Shown: piece after piece, positions 44,468 to 53,261 of the stretch
How positions within the stretch are numbered: position 1 is the first letter of the stretch
Layout: the number at the start of each line of letters is the position of its first letter
Origin: Streptomyces lydicus
GTDB lineage: Bacteria > Actinomycetota > Actinomycetes > Streptomycetales > Streptomycetaceae
Length of the DNA: 64,000 nucleotides
Assembly (NCBI RefSeq): GCF_001729485.1
Contig: NZ_CP017157.1
Location: 682,001-746,000 of the forward strand
Direction: 5' to 3'
Made by a program: the position numbers and the translations under genes
Notes under the pieces: model-generated
Database searches by the model: none
The model's input: only the letters and a program-made list of their open reading frames with translations
What the model was told of the DNA's origin: nothing

Positions 44468-45271
44468 ATGGAACGGACACAGACACAGATGTACGCACCG
44501 GAGCGCCAGCAGGAGATTCTGCGGCTCGCCCGTGAAGGCGGGCGGGTCGACGTGCTCTCCCTCGCGGAGGAGTTCCAGGTCACCGCCGAGACCGTACGGC
44601 GCGACCTGAAGGCGCTGGACCGGGCCGGCCTGGTGCGCCGGGTGCACGGTGGCGCCATCCCCGCCGGCCGGCTGGACTTCGAGCCGGACCTCGCCGAACG
44701 GGACGCCGTCGCCGCCGACGAGAAGCAGCGCATCGCGCGGGCCGCGCTCGCCGAGCTGCCGGGCGGCGACAACAACGGCGGTACCCACGGCAGCGTGATC
44801 CTGGACGCCGGTACCACCGCCGCCCGGCTCGCCGCCGAGATCCCGCTGGAGGCCGAGCTCACCGTCGTCACCCACGGACTGCCGGTCGCCGCGCGGCTGG
44901 CGGACCACCCCGGGCTCACCCTCCACCTCGTGGGCGGGCGGATCCGGCACCGCACCCGGGCCGCGGTCGACGACTGGGCGCTGCGCGCCTACCGCGAGAT
45001 CAACGCCGATGTGCTGTTCCTGGCCACCAACGGCTTCTCCGCCGACGGCGGCCTGACCACCCCCGACCTCGCGGAGGCCGCCGTCAAGCGGGCCCTGATC
45101 CGCGCCGCCCGCCGGGTGGTCCTCCTCGCCGACTCCGCCAAGTTCGGGCAGCAGCACTTCGCCCGCTTCGGCGAGCTGTCGGACGTGGACCTGCTCATCA
45201 CCGACACCGGGCTCAGCCCCGACGACGCCCTCGCCATCGAGCGCGCGGGCACGGAAGTAGTACGCGCATGA
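44468..45271 (+). CDS. fruR: DeoR-family regulator of the fructose operon
   Basis: A 267-residue DeoR repressor. The N-terminal helix-turn-helix is in MYAPERQQEILRLAREG and VLSLAEEFQVTAETVRRDLK. The sugar-phosphate domain has VILDAGTTAARLA, VVTHGLPVAARLA, and FLATNGFSADGGLTTPD, with LLADSAKFG near the end. By family it responds to fructose 1-phosphate. The start could be ATG 44468 or ATG 44489 (MYAPERQ, the usual N-terminus); neither has a strong ribosome binding site. It overlaps fruK by the ATGA arrangement. Confidence 0.92.
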   Translation: MERTQTQMYAPERQQEILRLAREGGRVDVLSLAEEFQVTAETVRRDLKALDRAGLVRRVHGGAIPAGRLDFEPDLAERDAVAADEKQRIARAALAELPGGDNNGGTHGSVILDAGTTAARLAAEIPLEAELTVVTHGLPVAARLADHPGLTLHLVGGRIRHRTRAAVDDWALRAYREINADVLFLATNGFSADGGLTTPDLAEAAVKRALIRAARRVVLLADSAKFGQQHFARFGELSDVDLLITDTGLSPDDALAIERAGTEVVRA

Positions 45272-46215
45272 TCCTCACCGTCACCCCGAACCCGAGCCTG
45301 GACCGTACGTACGAGATCCCGGCGCTGGACCGCGGCGCCGTGCTCCGGGCCACCGCCGACCGGATCGACCCCGGCGGCAAGGGCGTCAACGTCTCGCGGG
45401 CGCTGGCCGCCGCCGGGCACCGCACCCTCGCCGTACTGCCGCTGGGCGGCCCCGCGGGCGCCGCGCTGGCCGGGCTGCTGGGCGCCGAGGGCATCGAGGT
45501 GGCGGGCGTGCCGGTGGCCGGGCAGACGCGTTCCAACATCTCCGTCGCCGAACCCGACGGCACCCTCACCAAGATCAACGCGACCGGTCCCGAGCTGACC
45601 GGCGAGGAGGCGGAGGCGCTGCTGCGGAAGGTCGGCGAGCGCTGGGCGGGCGCCGACTGGATCGCCTGCTGCGGCAGCCTGCCGCGCGGCCTGACACCCG
45701 AGTGGTACGCCGAGCTGGTCGCCCGCGCCCACCGGGCCGGGGCCCGGATCGCCCTGGACACCTCCGGCCCGTCGCTGACCGCCGCGCTGGCCGAACGCCC
45801 GGACGTCGTCAAGCCGAACGCCGAGGAGCTGGCGCAGGCCGTCGGCCGTCCGCTGGCGACCCTGGGGGACGCGGTCAAGGCCGCCGAGGAGCTGCGCTCC
45901 TGCGGCGCCCGCGCCGTCCTGGCGTCCCTCGGGGCGGACGGCCAGCTCCTGGTCGACGGGACCGGCACCTACTTCGGCAGCGCCCCGGTCGCCGCCGTCC
46001 GCAGCAACGTCGGCGCCGGCGACGCCTCACTGGCCGGCTTCCTCGCGGCCGGCGGCACCGGCGAGGCCGCGCTGGCCGCCGCGGTGGCGCACGGCGCGGC
46101 CGCCGTCCAGCTGCCGGGAAGCGCGATGCCCACCCCGGCGGACCTGGCCCCGGCGGCCGTGCGGACCACGGACCGGGTGCGGTACGACCGCGAATTGAGC
46201 GAGCCCGTGCCATGA
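45268..46215 (+). CDS. fruK: 1-Phosphofructokinase
   Basis: A 315-residue PfkB-family kinase converting fructose 1-phosphate to fructose 1,6-bisphosphate. It has the N-terminal TVTPNPSLDRTY, the substrate loop IDPGGKGVNVSRALAAAG, and the anion-hole/catalytic NVGAGDASLAGFLAAGG. It overlaps fruR by 4 bp and precedes the fructose PTS permease, completing the fructose uptake pathway. Confidence 0.95.
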   Translation: MILTVTPNPSLDRTYEIPALDRGAVLRATADRIDPGGKGVNVSRALAAAGHRTLAVLPLGGPAGAALAGLLGAEGIEVAGVPVAGQTRSNISVAEPDGTLTKINATGPELTGEEAEALLRKVGERWAGADWIACCGSLPRGLTPEWYAELVARAHRAGARIALDTSGPSLTAALAERPDVVKPNAEELAQAVGRPLATLGDAVKAAEELRSCGARAVLASLGADGQLLVDGTGTYFGSAPVAAVRSNVGAGDASLAGFLAAGGTGEAALAAAVAHGAAAVQLPGSAMPTPADLAPAAVRTTDRVRYDRELSEPVP

Positions 46216-46346
46216 CCACCACCACCGGGCCGGCCCCCGCGGCACCCGCCGCGTCCCCCGGCCTGCCCTCCGCCCCCTGCCACCCCCCGTTCCGTCCCCG
46301 CCGCCGCCCCGGCGGCACCGCGCGCAAGGGAGCCCGCGATGAGTGA
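46212..46346 (+). CDS. Possible 44-residue linker ORF between fruK and fruA
   Basis: ATG 46212 overlaps the fruK stop (ATGA), and the frame ends at 46346, 8 bp inside fruA. The peptide is Thr/Pro/Ala-rich at the start and basic at the end (RPRRRPGGTARKGARDE), with no recognisable domain. It may be only a translation-coupling leader that keeps ribosomes moving to fruA, or an accidental frame. Confidence 0.25.
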   Translation: MTTTTGPAPAAPAASPGLPSAPCHPPFRPRRRPGGTARKGARDE

Positions 46347-48453
46347 GCTGATCACCGCGGAACTGGTCGACCTCGACCTGTCCGCCGAAACGAAGGACGC
46401 CGCCGCCCGTTCGCTGGCCGAGCGGATGGCCGCCTCCGGCCGGGTCACCGACCTGGAGGGCTTCCTCGCGGACGTGGCCGCCCGCGAGGCCCAGATGCCG
46501 ACCGGGCTGGACGGCGGGATCGGGATTCCGCACTGCCGCAGTGCGCACGTCACCGAGCCGACGCTGGCCTTCGGGCGCAGCGCCTCGGGCATCGACTTCG
46601 GCGCGCCGGACGGACCGGCCGACCTGATCTTCCTGATCGCGGCCCCGGCGGGCGGCGACGCGGACCATCTGTCGATCCTCTCGACGCTCGCCCGGCACCT
46701 GATGGACGGGGAGTTCACCGGCGCGCTGCGGTCCGCCACCGAGCCGGGCCGCGCGGCATCGCTGATCCGCGGGGACGCACCGGAAGAGGCGGAGAAGGTG
46801 GCGGAGACGGAGGCGGCCGGCGCCGCCGGGGCCGAGGAGGCCGGCGCGGGGAAGCCGGCCGAGGAGCCCACGGCCGCCGCCGAGGCTGTGCCCCCGGCCG
46901 CCGCGGAGGCCGCGCCCCCGGTCGCCGCCGGGCCCACGGCGGCCGCCGCCGAGGCCGCGCCCGCGGAGCCCGCCGCTCCCTTCCGTATCGTCGCCATCAC
47001 CTCCTGCCCCACCGGCATCGCGCACACCTACATGGCCGCTGAGTCGCTGGAGAAGGCCGGAACGGCCGCCGGCGTCGAGGTGTTCGTCGAGACGCAGGGC
47101 TCGGCCGGGTTCAAGCGGCTCGACCCGCAGCTCGTCGCGGACGCGGACGGCGTGATCCTCGCGCATGACGTCGAGGTGCGGGACAAGGAGCGCTTCGCCG
47201 GCAAGCCGACCGTCGACGTCGGCGTCAAGGCGGGCATCAACCGCCCCGCCGAACTCATCGCCGAGGTGCGCCAGAAGGCCGCCCGCGGCGAGGTCAGCGC
47301 CCCCGCGCGGCCCACCGCCCCGATGGACAAGGGCGCCGGCGCGGCCGACAGCTACGCCACCCGGCTGCGCAAGTGGCTGATGACCGGCGTCAGTTACATG
47401 GTCCCGTTCGTCGCCGCGGGCGGTCTGCTCATCGCGCTCGCCTTCGCCATCGGCGGCTACACGATCAACAAGGCGCCGTCCGTCGCCGACCACTTCGTCT
47501 GGACCGAGTCCACCAGCTGGGCGGCCCTGCTCTTCCAGATAGGCGGCGTCGCCTTCGGCTTCCTCGTCCCCGTCCTGGCCGGCTTCATCGCGTACGGCAT
47601 GGCGGACCGGCCCGGTCTCGTCCCCGGCTTCGTCGGCGGTGCCATCGCGCTCACCATCAACGCGGGCTTCCTCGGCGGCCTGATCGCCGGCCTCATCGCC
47701 GGCGCGGTGGTGATGGCGATCCAACGGGTCACCATCCCGCCGGTGCTGCGCGGCATCATGCCGGTCGTGGTGATCCCGCTGATCTCCTCGGTGATCGTCG
47801 GGTTCCTGATGTTCCTGGTGATCGGCAAGCCGATCGCGGCCCTCCAGAAGGGCCTGACCGACTGGCTGTCCGGCCTCTCCGGCGCCAACGCGATCATCCT
47901 CGGCGCGATCCTGGGCCTGATGATGTGCTTCGACCTCGGCGGCCCGCTGAACAAGGTCGCCTACGCCTTCGCGGTCGGCGGCCTCGCCAACCCCAACGAG
48001 GGCAGCCTGAAGGTCATGGCCGCCGTGATGGCGGCCGGCATGGTCCCGCCGCTGGCGATGGCGCTGGCCACCACCGTCCGCGGCCGGCTCTTCACCAAGG
48101 CCGAGCGGGAGAACGGCAAGGCCGCCTGGGTGCTCGGCGCCTCCTTCATCACCGAGGGCGCGATCCCCTTCGCCGCCGCCGACCCGCTGCGCGTCATCCC
48201 CTCGGCGATGGTCGGCGGCGCGGTAACCGGCGCCCTGTCGATGGCCTTCGGCTGCACCCTGCGGGCCCCGCACGGCGGCGTCTTCGTCGTCCCGCTGATC
48301 GGCCAGCCGTTGCTGTACCTGCTCGCCATCGCCATCGGCACCTGCGTCAGCGCCGGCCTGGTCATCCTCCTCAAGGGGCTGCGGGGAGCCTCCGCCGGCC
48401 GCCCCGCGGACACCCCGGCCTCCGACGCCTCCGGGGTGACGGTCGCCGCCTGA
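46339..48453 (+). CDS. fruA: Fructose-specific PTS permease EIIABC
   Basis: A 704-residue fructose phosphotransferase. The EIIA domain (about 1-150) has the phospho-His in GIPHCRSAHV near residue 65. An Ala/Pro/Glu-rich linker (about 150-215) follows. The EIIB domain has the phospho-Cys in TSCPTGIAHTYMAAESLEKA near residue 223. The EIIC membrane domain (from about 345) begins at LMTGVSYMVPFVAAGGLLIA. It takes up fructose and delivers fructose 1-phosphate to FruK. AAGGGAG precedes ATG 46339. A strong terminator follows 31 bp after the stop. Confidence 0.95.
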   Translation: MSELITAELVDLDLSAETKDAAARSLAERMAASGRVTDLEGFLADVAAREAQMPTGLDGGIGIPHCRSAHVTEPTLAFGRSASGIDFGAPDGPADLIFLIAAPAGGDADHLSILSTLARHLMDGEFTGALRSATEPGRAASLIRGDAPEEAEKVAETEAAGAAGAEEAGAGKPAEEPTAAAEAVPPAAAEAAPPVAAGPTAAAAEAAPAEPAAPFRIVAITSCPTGIAHTYMAAESLEKAGTAAGVEVFVETQGSAGFKRLDPQLVADADGVILAHDVEVRDKERFAGKPTVDVGVKAGINRPAELIAEVRQKAARGEVSAPARPTAPMDKGAGAADSYATRLRKWLMTGVSYMVPFVAAGGLLIALAFAIGGYTINKAPSVADHFVWTESTSWAALLFQIGGVAFGFLVPVLAGFIAYGMADRPGLVPGFVGGAIALTINAGFLGGLIAGLIAGAVVMAIQRVTIPPVLRGIMPVVVIPLISSVIVGFLMFLVIGKPIAALQKGLTDWLSGLSGANAIILGAILGLMMCFDLGGPLNKVAYAFAVGGLANPNEGSLKVMAAVMAAGMVPPLAMALATTVRGRLFTKAERENGKAAWVLGASFITEGAIPFAAADPLRVIPSAMVGGAVTGALSMAFGCTLRAPHGGVFVVPLIGQPLLYLLAIAIGTCVSAGLVILLKGLRGASAGRPADTPASDASGVTVAA

Positions 48454-48484
48454 CCCCGGCCCACGTCCCCGGGCCCCGCGCCCT

Positions 48485-48521
48485 ACGGCCCCCACCGGAA
48501 GAACGGCCCGGTGGGGGCCGT
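48485..48521 (+). terminator. Strong hairpin terminator after fruA
   Basis: ACGGCCCCCACCGG (48485-48498) pairs with CCGGTGGGGGCCGT across positions 48508-48521: 14 bp with a 9-nt loop. It ends the fruRKA operon. No long T-run is present, as is usual in Streptomyces. Confidence 0.75.
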
Positions 48522-48648
48522 TGACCTGCGAAGTTGCCCAAGAGGCTGTTAACCGCCTGTTAGTGGATCCTTAGCGGGCGCGACCAGAGTCGTGGAGGTC
48601 AATGCCGAAGGACACCCTTCACCACTCGCCAGCCCGGGGGACGTTTCC

Positions 48649-49209
48649 ATGCCGCTCGCCACCGCCACCCTCCGCCGCACCCGCCGGCTCGCCGTCGCCT
48701 CGCTGCTGGCCGCCGCCGCGCTCCCGCTGACCGCCTGCCAGGGCGGCGGCGACCCGGCACCGGCCGCGTCCTCCGCCGCGGCCGGCGACCCGACCGCTGC
48801 GGACGGCGGCTCCGGCGGCGCACCGGGCAAGGGGGCCACGCGTACGGGCGCCGGGCAGACGTCGGCGGCCGGCGGCTCCGGTGCGCGGGACGGCGCCTCC
48901 GCCGGGAACAAGGGCGTGGACGGCACCTGGGCCGGCACGCTGAGGTGGCTCAGCGAGGACCAGCTCACGGTGGCGCCCGAGGGCGGTACGGAGCAGGCGT
49001 TCCACCTCACCGACCGCACCAAGGCGCTCGGTGCGGCGGCGCTCTGCGAGGCGCCCGACGGCCGGGTCCACACGGACGGCTCCGGCTACGGCACCACCTC
49101 CTGCTCGCTGGCCGACCTGCGCAAGGCCGCCCGCCTCGGGACCGTCGAGGTCCGGGTCACGGTGAAGCACGGCACGGCCACGAAGATCGCCGAGCACTAC
49201 CGCCCGTGA
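48649..49209 (+). CDS. Hypothetical lipoprotein
   Basis: A 186-residue exported protein with a twin-Arg-like basic start (TLRRTRRLAVASLLAAAALP) and lipobox LTAC, so it is anchored at the outer face of the membrane. A Gly/Ser/Ala linker follows to about residue 85. The rest is a small domain with GTWAGTLRWLSEDQLTVAPE and two cysteines (ALCEA, TSCSLADL) that could pair. Function unknown. ATG 48649 is preferred to the upstream in-frame start because GGGGGACG precedes it and the signal peptide then starts at residue 1. Confidence 0.75.
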   Translation: MPLATATLRRTRRLAVASLLAAAALPLTACQGGGDPAPAASSAAAGDPTAADGGSGGAPGKGATRTGAGQTSAAGGSGARDGASAGNKGVDGTWAGTLRWLSEDQLTVAPEGGTEQAFHLTDRTKALGAAALCEAPDGRVHTDGSGYGTTSCSLADLRKAARLGTVEVRVTVKHGTATKIAEHYRP

Positions 49210-49247
49210 GCCCCGGCGGCAGGCCACCGGCACGCACCTGAAGGTAC

Positions 49248-49269
49248 GTACGCACCTTTTAGTGCGTAC
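49248..49269. promoter_or_regulatory. Palindrome before the imine-reductase-like gene
   Basis: GTACGCAC-N6-GTGCGTAC: perfect 8-bp arms in the 155-bp gap, 96 bp before GTG 49365. It could be an operator of an unlinked regulator or a terminator for the lipoprotein gene; a 4-T run lies inside the loop rather than after the stem. Confidence 0.45.
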
Positions 49270-49364
49270 TTGTCCGGTGCCGGGCCCCCGCCAAGACTGA
49301 GGAGCGGCCGCCGGCACGACGCCCGGCGGCCGCTTTCTGGCGTGACGAGACGGGGAGTTGACCG

Positions 49365-50252
49365 GTGGCGAGGGTGGAGAAGACGACGCGGGACGTGTCG
49401 GTACTCGGGCTGGGGAGCATGGGCCGGGCGCTGGCGGGCGCGCTGCTGGCGGCCGGGCACCGGGTGACGGTGTGGAACAGGACGCCCGGCAGGGCGGCGG
49501 AACTCCTGGAGCGGGGCGCGCGGGGCGCCGCGTCGGTGGCCGAGGCGGTCGCCGCGAGCGAGGTGGTCCTCGTCTGCATCCTCGACTACGCCGACGTCGG
49601 CACCCTGGTGGAGCAGGGCGGAGGGCGCGCGGCCTGGCAGGGGCGGACGGTGGTCAACGTGACCAACGGGTCGCCCGAGGAGGCCCGTGCGATGGCGGAG
49701 CGGGTGGCCGGGCTCGGGGCCGCCTATCTGGACGGCGGCATCATGGCCGTCCCGGAGATCATCGCGACCCCGGGGGCGTTCGTGCTCTACAGCGGGGCGC
49801 CGGACGCCTTCGAGGCGCACCGGGAGCTGCTCGACTCCTTCGCCCGCAGCGTCTTTCTGGGGACGGAGCCGGGCCGTGCGGCGCTCCACGACCTGGCGCT
49901 GCTGAGCGGGATGTACGGCATGTTCGGCGGCTTCGCGCACGCGGCCGCGCTGGTGCGGTCGGAGGGCGGCTCGGTGGCGGAGTTCACCACGACGCTGCTG
50001 CTGCCGTGGCTCACGGCGATGGCCGACGCGCTGCCCCCGATGGCGGCGCAGGTCGACGCCGGCGATTACGCGGTCACCGGCTCGCCGCTCGCCATGCAGG
50101 TGGCTCACGACAGCATCGGCGACGTCAGCCGCGCGCAGGGCGTCAGCCCGGAGCTCTTCACCCCGGTCTTCGCGCTGATGCGGCGGCGGGTGGCGGACGG
50201 CCACGGGAGCGAGGGCTTCGCGGGCGTGGTGGAGTTGCTGGCCCGGCGCTGA
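49365..50252 (+). CDS. Imine-reductase-like NADPH-dependent beta-hydroxyacid dehydrogenase family protein
   Basis: A 295-residue protein. The N-terminal Rossmann fold is VLGLGSMGRALAGALLAAG with WNRT following, which favours NADPH. A long interdomain helix and a C-terminal helical dimerisation domain (ALHDLALLSGMYGMFGGFAHA) match the imine reductase branch of 6-phosphogluconate/beta-hydroxyacid dehydrogenases. The position where IREDs carry a catalytic Asp or Tyr falls near LHDLALL, consistent with an Asp. Natural substrate unknown. The start is GTG 49365 with GGGGAG upstream. Confidence 0.8.
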   Translation: MARVEKTTRDVSVLGLGSMGRALAGALLAAGHRVTVWNRTPGRAAELLERGARGAASVAEAVAASEVVLVCILDYADVGTLVEQGGGRAAWQGRTVVNVTNGSPEEARAMAERVAGLGAAYLDGGIMAVPEIIATPGAFVLYSGAPDAFEAHRELLDSFARSVFLGTEPGRAALHDLALLSGMYGMFGGFAHAAALVRSEGGSVAEFTTTLLLPWLTAMADALPPMAAQVDAGDYAVTGSPLAMQVAHDSIGDVSRAQGVSPELFTPVFALMRRRVADGHGSEGFAGVVELLARR

Positions 50253-50270
50253 GCGGCCGGTTCGGCCGGC

Positions 50271-50462
50271 TCAGTCGGCCGTGGTCGCGGCGATGAAGAG
50301 CGACCAGGCCGCGGCGGGGAAGGTGAGCCGGGCGGTGCCGCCGGACTGCCGGGAGTCCCTCAGGTGCACGCGGGCGCGGTCCGGCTCGAAGGCCGCCTCC
50401 AGGCACGCCCGGTCGGGCCCTTCGCAGTAGCTGGACCGGCGCCACCGCAGCCCCTCGTCCAT
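50271..50462 (-). CDS. DUF397-domain protein
   Basis: A 63-residue protein made of a single DUF397 domain: WRRSSYCEGPDRACLEAA, VHLRDSRQSGG, LTFPAAAWSLFIAA. These small proteins are usually encoded beside an XRE-family (BldB/WhiJ-like) partner and take part in developmental control in Streptomyces. Here no such partner is next to it, so it is an orphan copy. ATG 50462 is preceded by GGGGGAGGC. It converges on the imine-reductase-like gene. Confidence 0.8.
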   Translation of the reverse strand: MDEGLRWRRSSYCEGPDRACLEAAFEPDRARVHLRDSRQSGGTARLTFPAAAWSLFIAATTAD

Positions 50463-50599
50463 GCTCCCCGCCTCCCCCGGAACCGGCCACCGCCTTGACG
50501 GTCCCGCGCCCCGGCGCGGGCCGTCAACGGGGCGGACGGAAGACGGCGGTGGCCGGTCCCCGGAGGGACCGGCCACCGCCGGGGTGTGTGCCGGGCGCG

Positions 50600-51931
50600 T
50601 CAGGCCGCGCTGCCCGCCTTCCAGTCCGACCAGGACAGGTTCCAGCCGTTGAGGCCGTTGTCCGGCTGGACCGTCTTGTCGTGCGAGTTCTTCACGATGA
50701 CGACGTCGCCGACCAGCGACTCGTTGAAGAACCACTTGCCCGGGGTGTCGCCCCCGCCGCCCTTGTTGTCGCGCAGGCCGACGCAGCCGTGGCTGGTGCC
50801 GGAGTTGCCGAAGACGGAGGAGTTGCCCCAGTAGTTGCCGTGGATGAAGGTGCCGGAGGACGACAGCCGCATGGCGTGCGGGACGTCCTTGATGTCGTAC
50901 TCGCCGCCGAAGCCGACCGTCGAGCCGTCCATCCGGGTCTGCTCGAACTTCTCCGAGATCACCATCTGGCCGTTGTAGGTCGGGTGCTGCGGGCTGCCGC
51001 CGGAGATCGGGATGGTCTTGTAGGTCTTGCCGTCCCGCTTGACCGTCATCTGCTGGGTGTTCATGTCGACGGTGGAGACCTGCGAGCGCCCGATCGTGAA
51101 GGACACGGTCTTGGACTGCACGCCGGTGATGCCGTCGCCGCCCTTCACACCGTCAAGATCGATCTTCATGGTGATCTTGGAGCCGGCCTTCCAGTAGTCC
51201 TCCGGCCGGAAGTCCAGGCGCTGGGAGCCGAACCAGTGGCCGACGACCTCCTGGCCGCTGCTGGAGGTCACCTTGATGTGGGACTGGACGTCCTTCTTGT
51301 TGCTGATGACCTTGTCGAAGTTGAAGGACACCGGCATACCGACGCCGACGGTCTTGCCGTCGTCGGGGGTGTAGCTGCCGATGAAGCTGTTGGCCGAGGA
51401 GACCGTGGTGAAGGTGGCGTTCTCGGTGGCCGAACGGCCCTTGGCGTCCTTGGCGTTCGCCACGATCTTGTACTTGGTGCCGCGCTCCAGCTGGACGCCG
51501 GGCTTCCAGGACGAGCCGTCGGCCGATATGGCGCCCGCGACCACGGTGCCGGAGTCGGCGGCGGTCAGCTTCACATCGGTCAACTTGCCGCCGGTGACCT
51601 TCACCCCGGTGTCGTTGATGCTGGCGTCGGTGGCGCCGTCCTTCGAGGAGACCTGGATCTTGGCGTCCGACGCGTCCTTCTTGGCCGCGGCGTCCGCGCC
51701 CGCCTGGCCGTTCTTGCCGTCGTCGTTCCCGCCCGCCGAGGCGTCGCCGCCGCAGGCGGTCAGGGCCAGCGCACCCGCCGCGAACAGGGCGGTCACAGCC
51801 AGCGTGCGGCGCATCCGACGGGTGCGCCGCGGCGCGCCCGGCACCGTCTGTTCGGCCGGCTGGAGAAGCTGGTGCGGGGTGCGGGACCGAGCGGGCGCGG
51901 TGTTGTCCGGCGATGTCACGAGCTGCTCCAT
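50600..51931 (-). CDS. L,D-transpeptidase lipoprotein with Ig-like domains
   Basis: A 443-residue cell-wall enzyme. After a cytoplasmic N-terminus there is a signal sequence with lipobox LTACGGDA, so it is membrane-anchored outside. Two Ig-like domains follow (about 90-310), then the YkuD catalytic domain with HGNYWGNSSVFGNSGTSHGC spread over residues 360-382 (His, Ser-His-Gly-Cys catalytic triad) and a C-terminal helix. These enzymes make 3-3 crosslinks in peptidoglycan. The start is ATG 51931, without a strong ribosome binding site; a Crp-type palindrome is 72 bp upstream. Confidence 0.92.
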   Translation of the reverse strand: MEQLVTSPDNTAPARSRTPHQLLQPAEQTVPGAPRRTRRMRRTLAVTALFAAGALALTACGGDASAGGNDDGKNGQAGADAAAKKDASDAKIQVSSKDGATDASINDTGVKVTGGKLTDVKLTAADSGTVVAGAISADGSSWKPGVQLERGTKYKIVANAKDAKGRSATENATFTTVSSANSFIGSYTPDDGKTVGVGMPVSFNFDKVISNKKDVQSHIKVTSSSGQEVVGHWFGSQRLDFRPEDYWKAGSKITMKIDLDGVKGGDGITGVQSKTVSFTIGRSQVSTVDMNTQQMTVKRDGKTYKTIPISGGSPQHPTYNGQMVISEKFEQTRMDGSTVGFGGEYDIKDVPHAMRLSSSGTFIHGNYWGNSSVFGNSGTSHGCVGLRDNKGGGGDTPGKWFFNESLVGDVVIVKNSHDKTVQPDNGLNGWNLSWSDWKAGSAA

Positions 51932-52002
51932 ACAGGGGTGTTGTGATTTCCGTGCTGGTAAACAGCACCTACGGGCGGATTTGGTTGCGGGTATGGCCAT
52001 GT

Positions 52003-52018
52003 TGTGACGAAGGTCACA
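52003..52018. promoter_or_regulatory. Crp-type palindrome upstream of the L,D-transpeptidase gene
   Basis: TGTGACGAAGGTCACA, a perfect TGTGA-N6-TCACA site (7-bp arms if the flanking T/A at 52002 and 52019 are included). Streptomyces Crp binds GTG-N6-GNCAC-like sites, which this matches. It lies 72 bp upstream of the transpeptidase start and overlaps the stop of the CoA-transferase gene. Confidence 0.7.
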
Positions 52019-53261
52019 ATCGTGAAGGTAGCGGACAGTCGTCCGGCCCCGCCAGCCAGGTTCGCAGCGGGATGCCGTCCTCGTCCAGGCGGGGTGGTGC
52101 GACGGGTTGGGTCACCGGCGTCCCCGAGAGGCGGAGCGGGCTGGCGACTTGGGGGACCCGGCCCTCGCCGACGGGGGTCACCGGATCGAGTCCGAGGCGC
52201 GCCGCCAACTCCAGCGCCTGCGAGAGCGTGTTGACCGGCCCGCAGGGGACCGACGCCGCGGACAGCCGCTCCGTCCAGCCCTGCGGGGTGTCGGCGGCCA
52301 GTCGGTTTTCTAGTGCTTTGATGAGGTCTGTACGGTTTTGCACTCGGTCGCGATTGCGGGCGAACCGGGCATCCTCCGCGAGCTCCGGCGCCCCCAGTGC
52401 CTCGGCCAGCGCCCGGAACTGACGGTCGTTCCCCACCGCCACCGCGAGCAGCTGCCCGTCGCGGCAGGCCAGCGTCTCGTACGGCGCGATGCTCGGATGG
52501 CGGTTGCCCATCGGCTCCGGATCGCGGCCGGTGGCCAGATGACCGGACGCCTGATTCACCAGCGAGCCCAGCAGGGATGAGAGCAGATTCACCTCCACCA
52601 GCTGCCCGTGGCCGGTGCGCTGACGGTGGTGCAGGGCGGCCAGGATGCCGGTGGCGGCGTCCTTCGCGGTCAGTACGTCCACCAGCGCCACGCCCGCCTT
52701 GAGCGGGGTGCCGCCGGGCTCGCCGGTGATGCTCATCAGCCCGCCGACGGCCTGGACGACGAAGTCGTAGCCGGGCAGCCGGGCGCCCGGCCCGGAGCCG
52801 AAACCGGTGATCGTGCAGTGCACCAGGCCCGGGTTGGCGGCCCGGGTGGCGGCGTGGTCCAGGCCGTACCTGGCGAGCGAGCCCGGCCGGAAGTTCTCGA
52901 TCAGTACGTCGGCCCGGCGGGCCAGTTCGCGGGCCGCCGCCGCGTCGTCCGGGTCGCCGAGGTCCAGGGTCAGCCCGCGCTTGGAGCGGTTCGCGGCGTC
53001 GAAGTACGCGGCCGTCCCGTCGGCCGTGAACGGCGGGCCCCAGGCGCGGGTGTCGTCACCGGCGCCCGGCCGCTCCACCTTGATCACGTCGGCGCCTAGG
53101 TCGGCGAGGGTGGCGGCGGCCAGCGGTCCGGCCAGGACGCGGCTGAAGTCGGCGACGAGGATGCCGTCCAGGGAGCGGGCGGGTGGAGCGGCGGGCGGTG
53201 GGGCGTCGGCGGGCGTCCGGGGGTGCGGGCCGTGCGGCTGCGGCACGTGCGTACTCCTCAC
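52014..53261 (-). CDS. CaiB/BaiF-family (class III) CoA transferase
   Basis: A 415-residue CoA transferase. Conserved pieces are VLAGPLAAATLADLGADVIK near the N-terminus, DVLIENFRPGSLARYG, the central GYDFVVQAVGGLMSITG, and LVDVLTAKDAATGILAAL, which holds the catalytic-Asp region. The family moves CoA between carboxylic acids; the substrate is not readable from the sequence. The N-terminal about 30 residues are Pro/Ala-rich and may be beyond the true start, since the domain begins at LDGILVADFSR. Confidence 0.88.
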   Translation of the reverse strand: MRSTHVPQPHGPHPRTPADAPPPAAPPARSLDGILVADFSRVLAGPLAAATLADLGADVIKVERPGAGDDTRAWGPPFTADGTAAYFDAANRSKRGLTLDLGDPDDAAAARELARRADVLIENFRPGSLARYGLDHAATRAANPGLVHCTITGFGSGPGARLPGYDFVVQAVGGLMSITGEPGGTPLKAGVALVDVLTAKDAATGILAALHHRQRTGHGQLVEVNLLSSLLGSLVNQASGHLATGRDPEPMGNRHPSIAPYETLACRDGQLLAVAVGNDRQFRALAEALGAPELAEDARFARNRDRVQNRTDLIKALENRLAADTPQGWTERLSAASVPCGPVNTLSQALELAARLGLDPVTPVGEGRVPQVASPLRLSGTPVTQPVAPPRLDEDGIPLRTWLAGPDDCPLPSRL

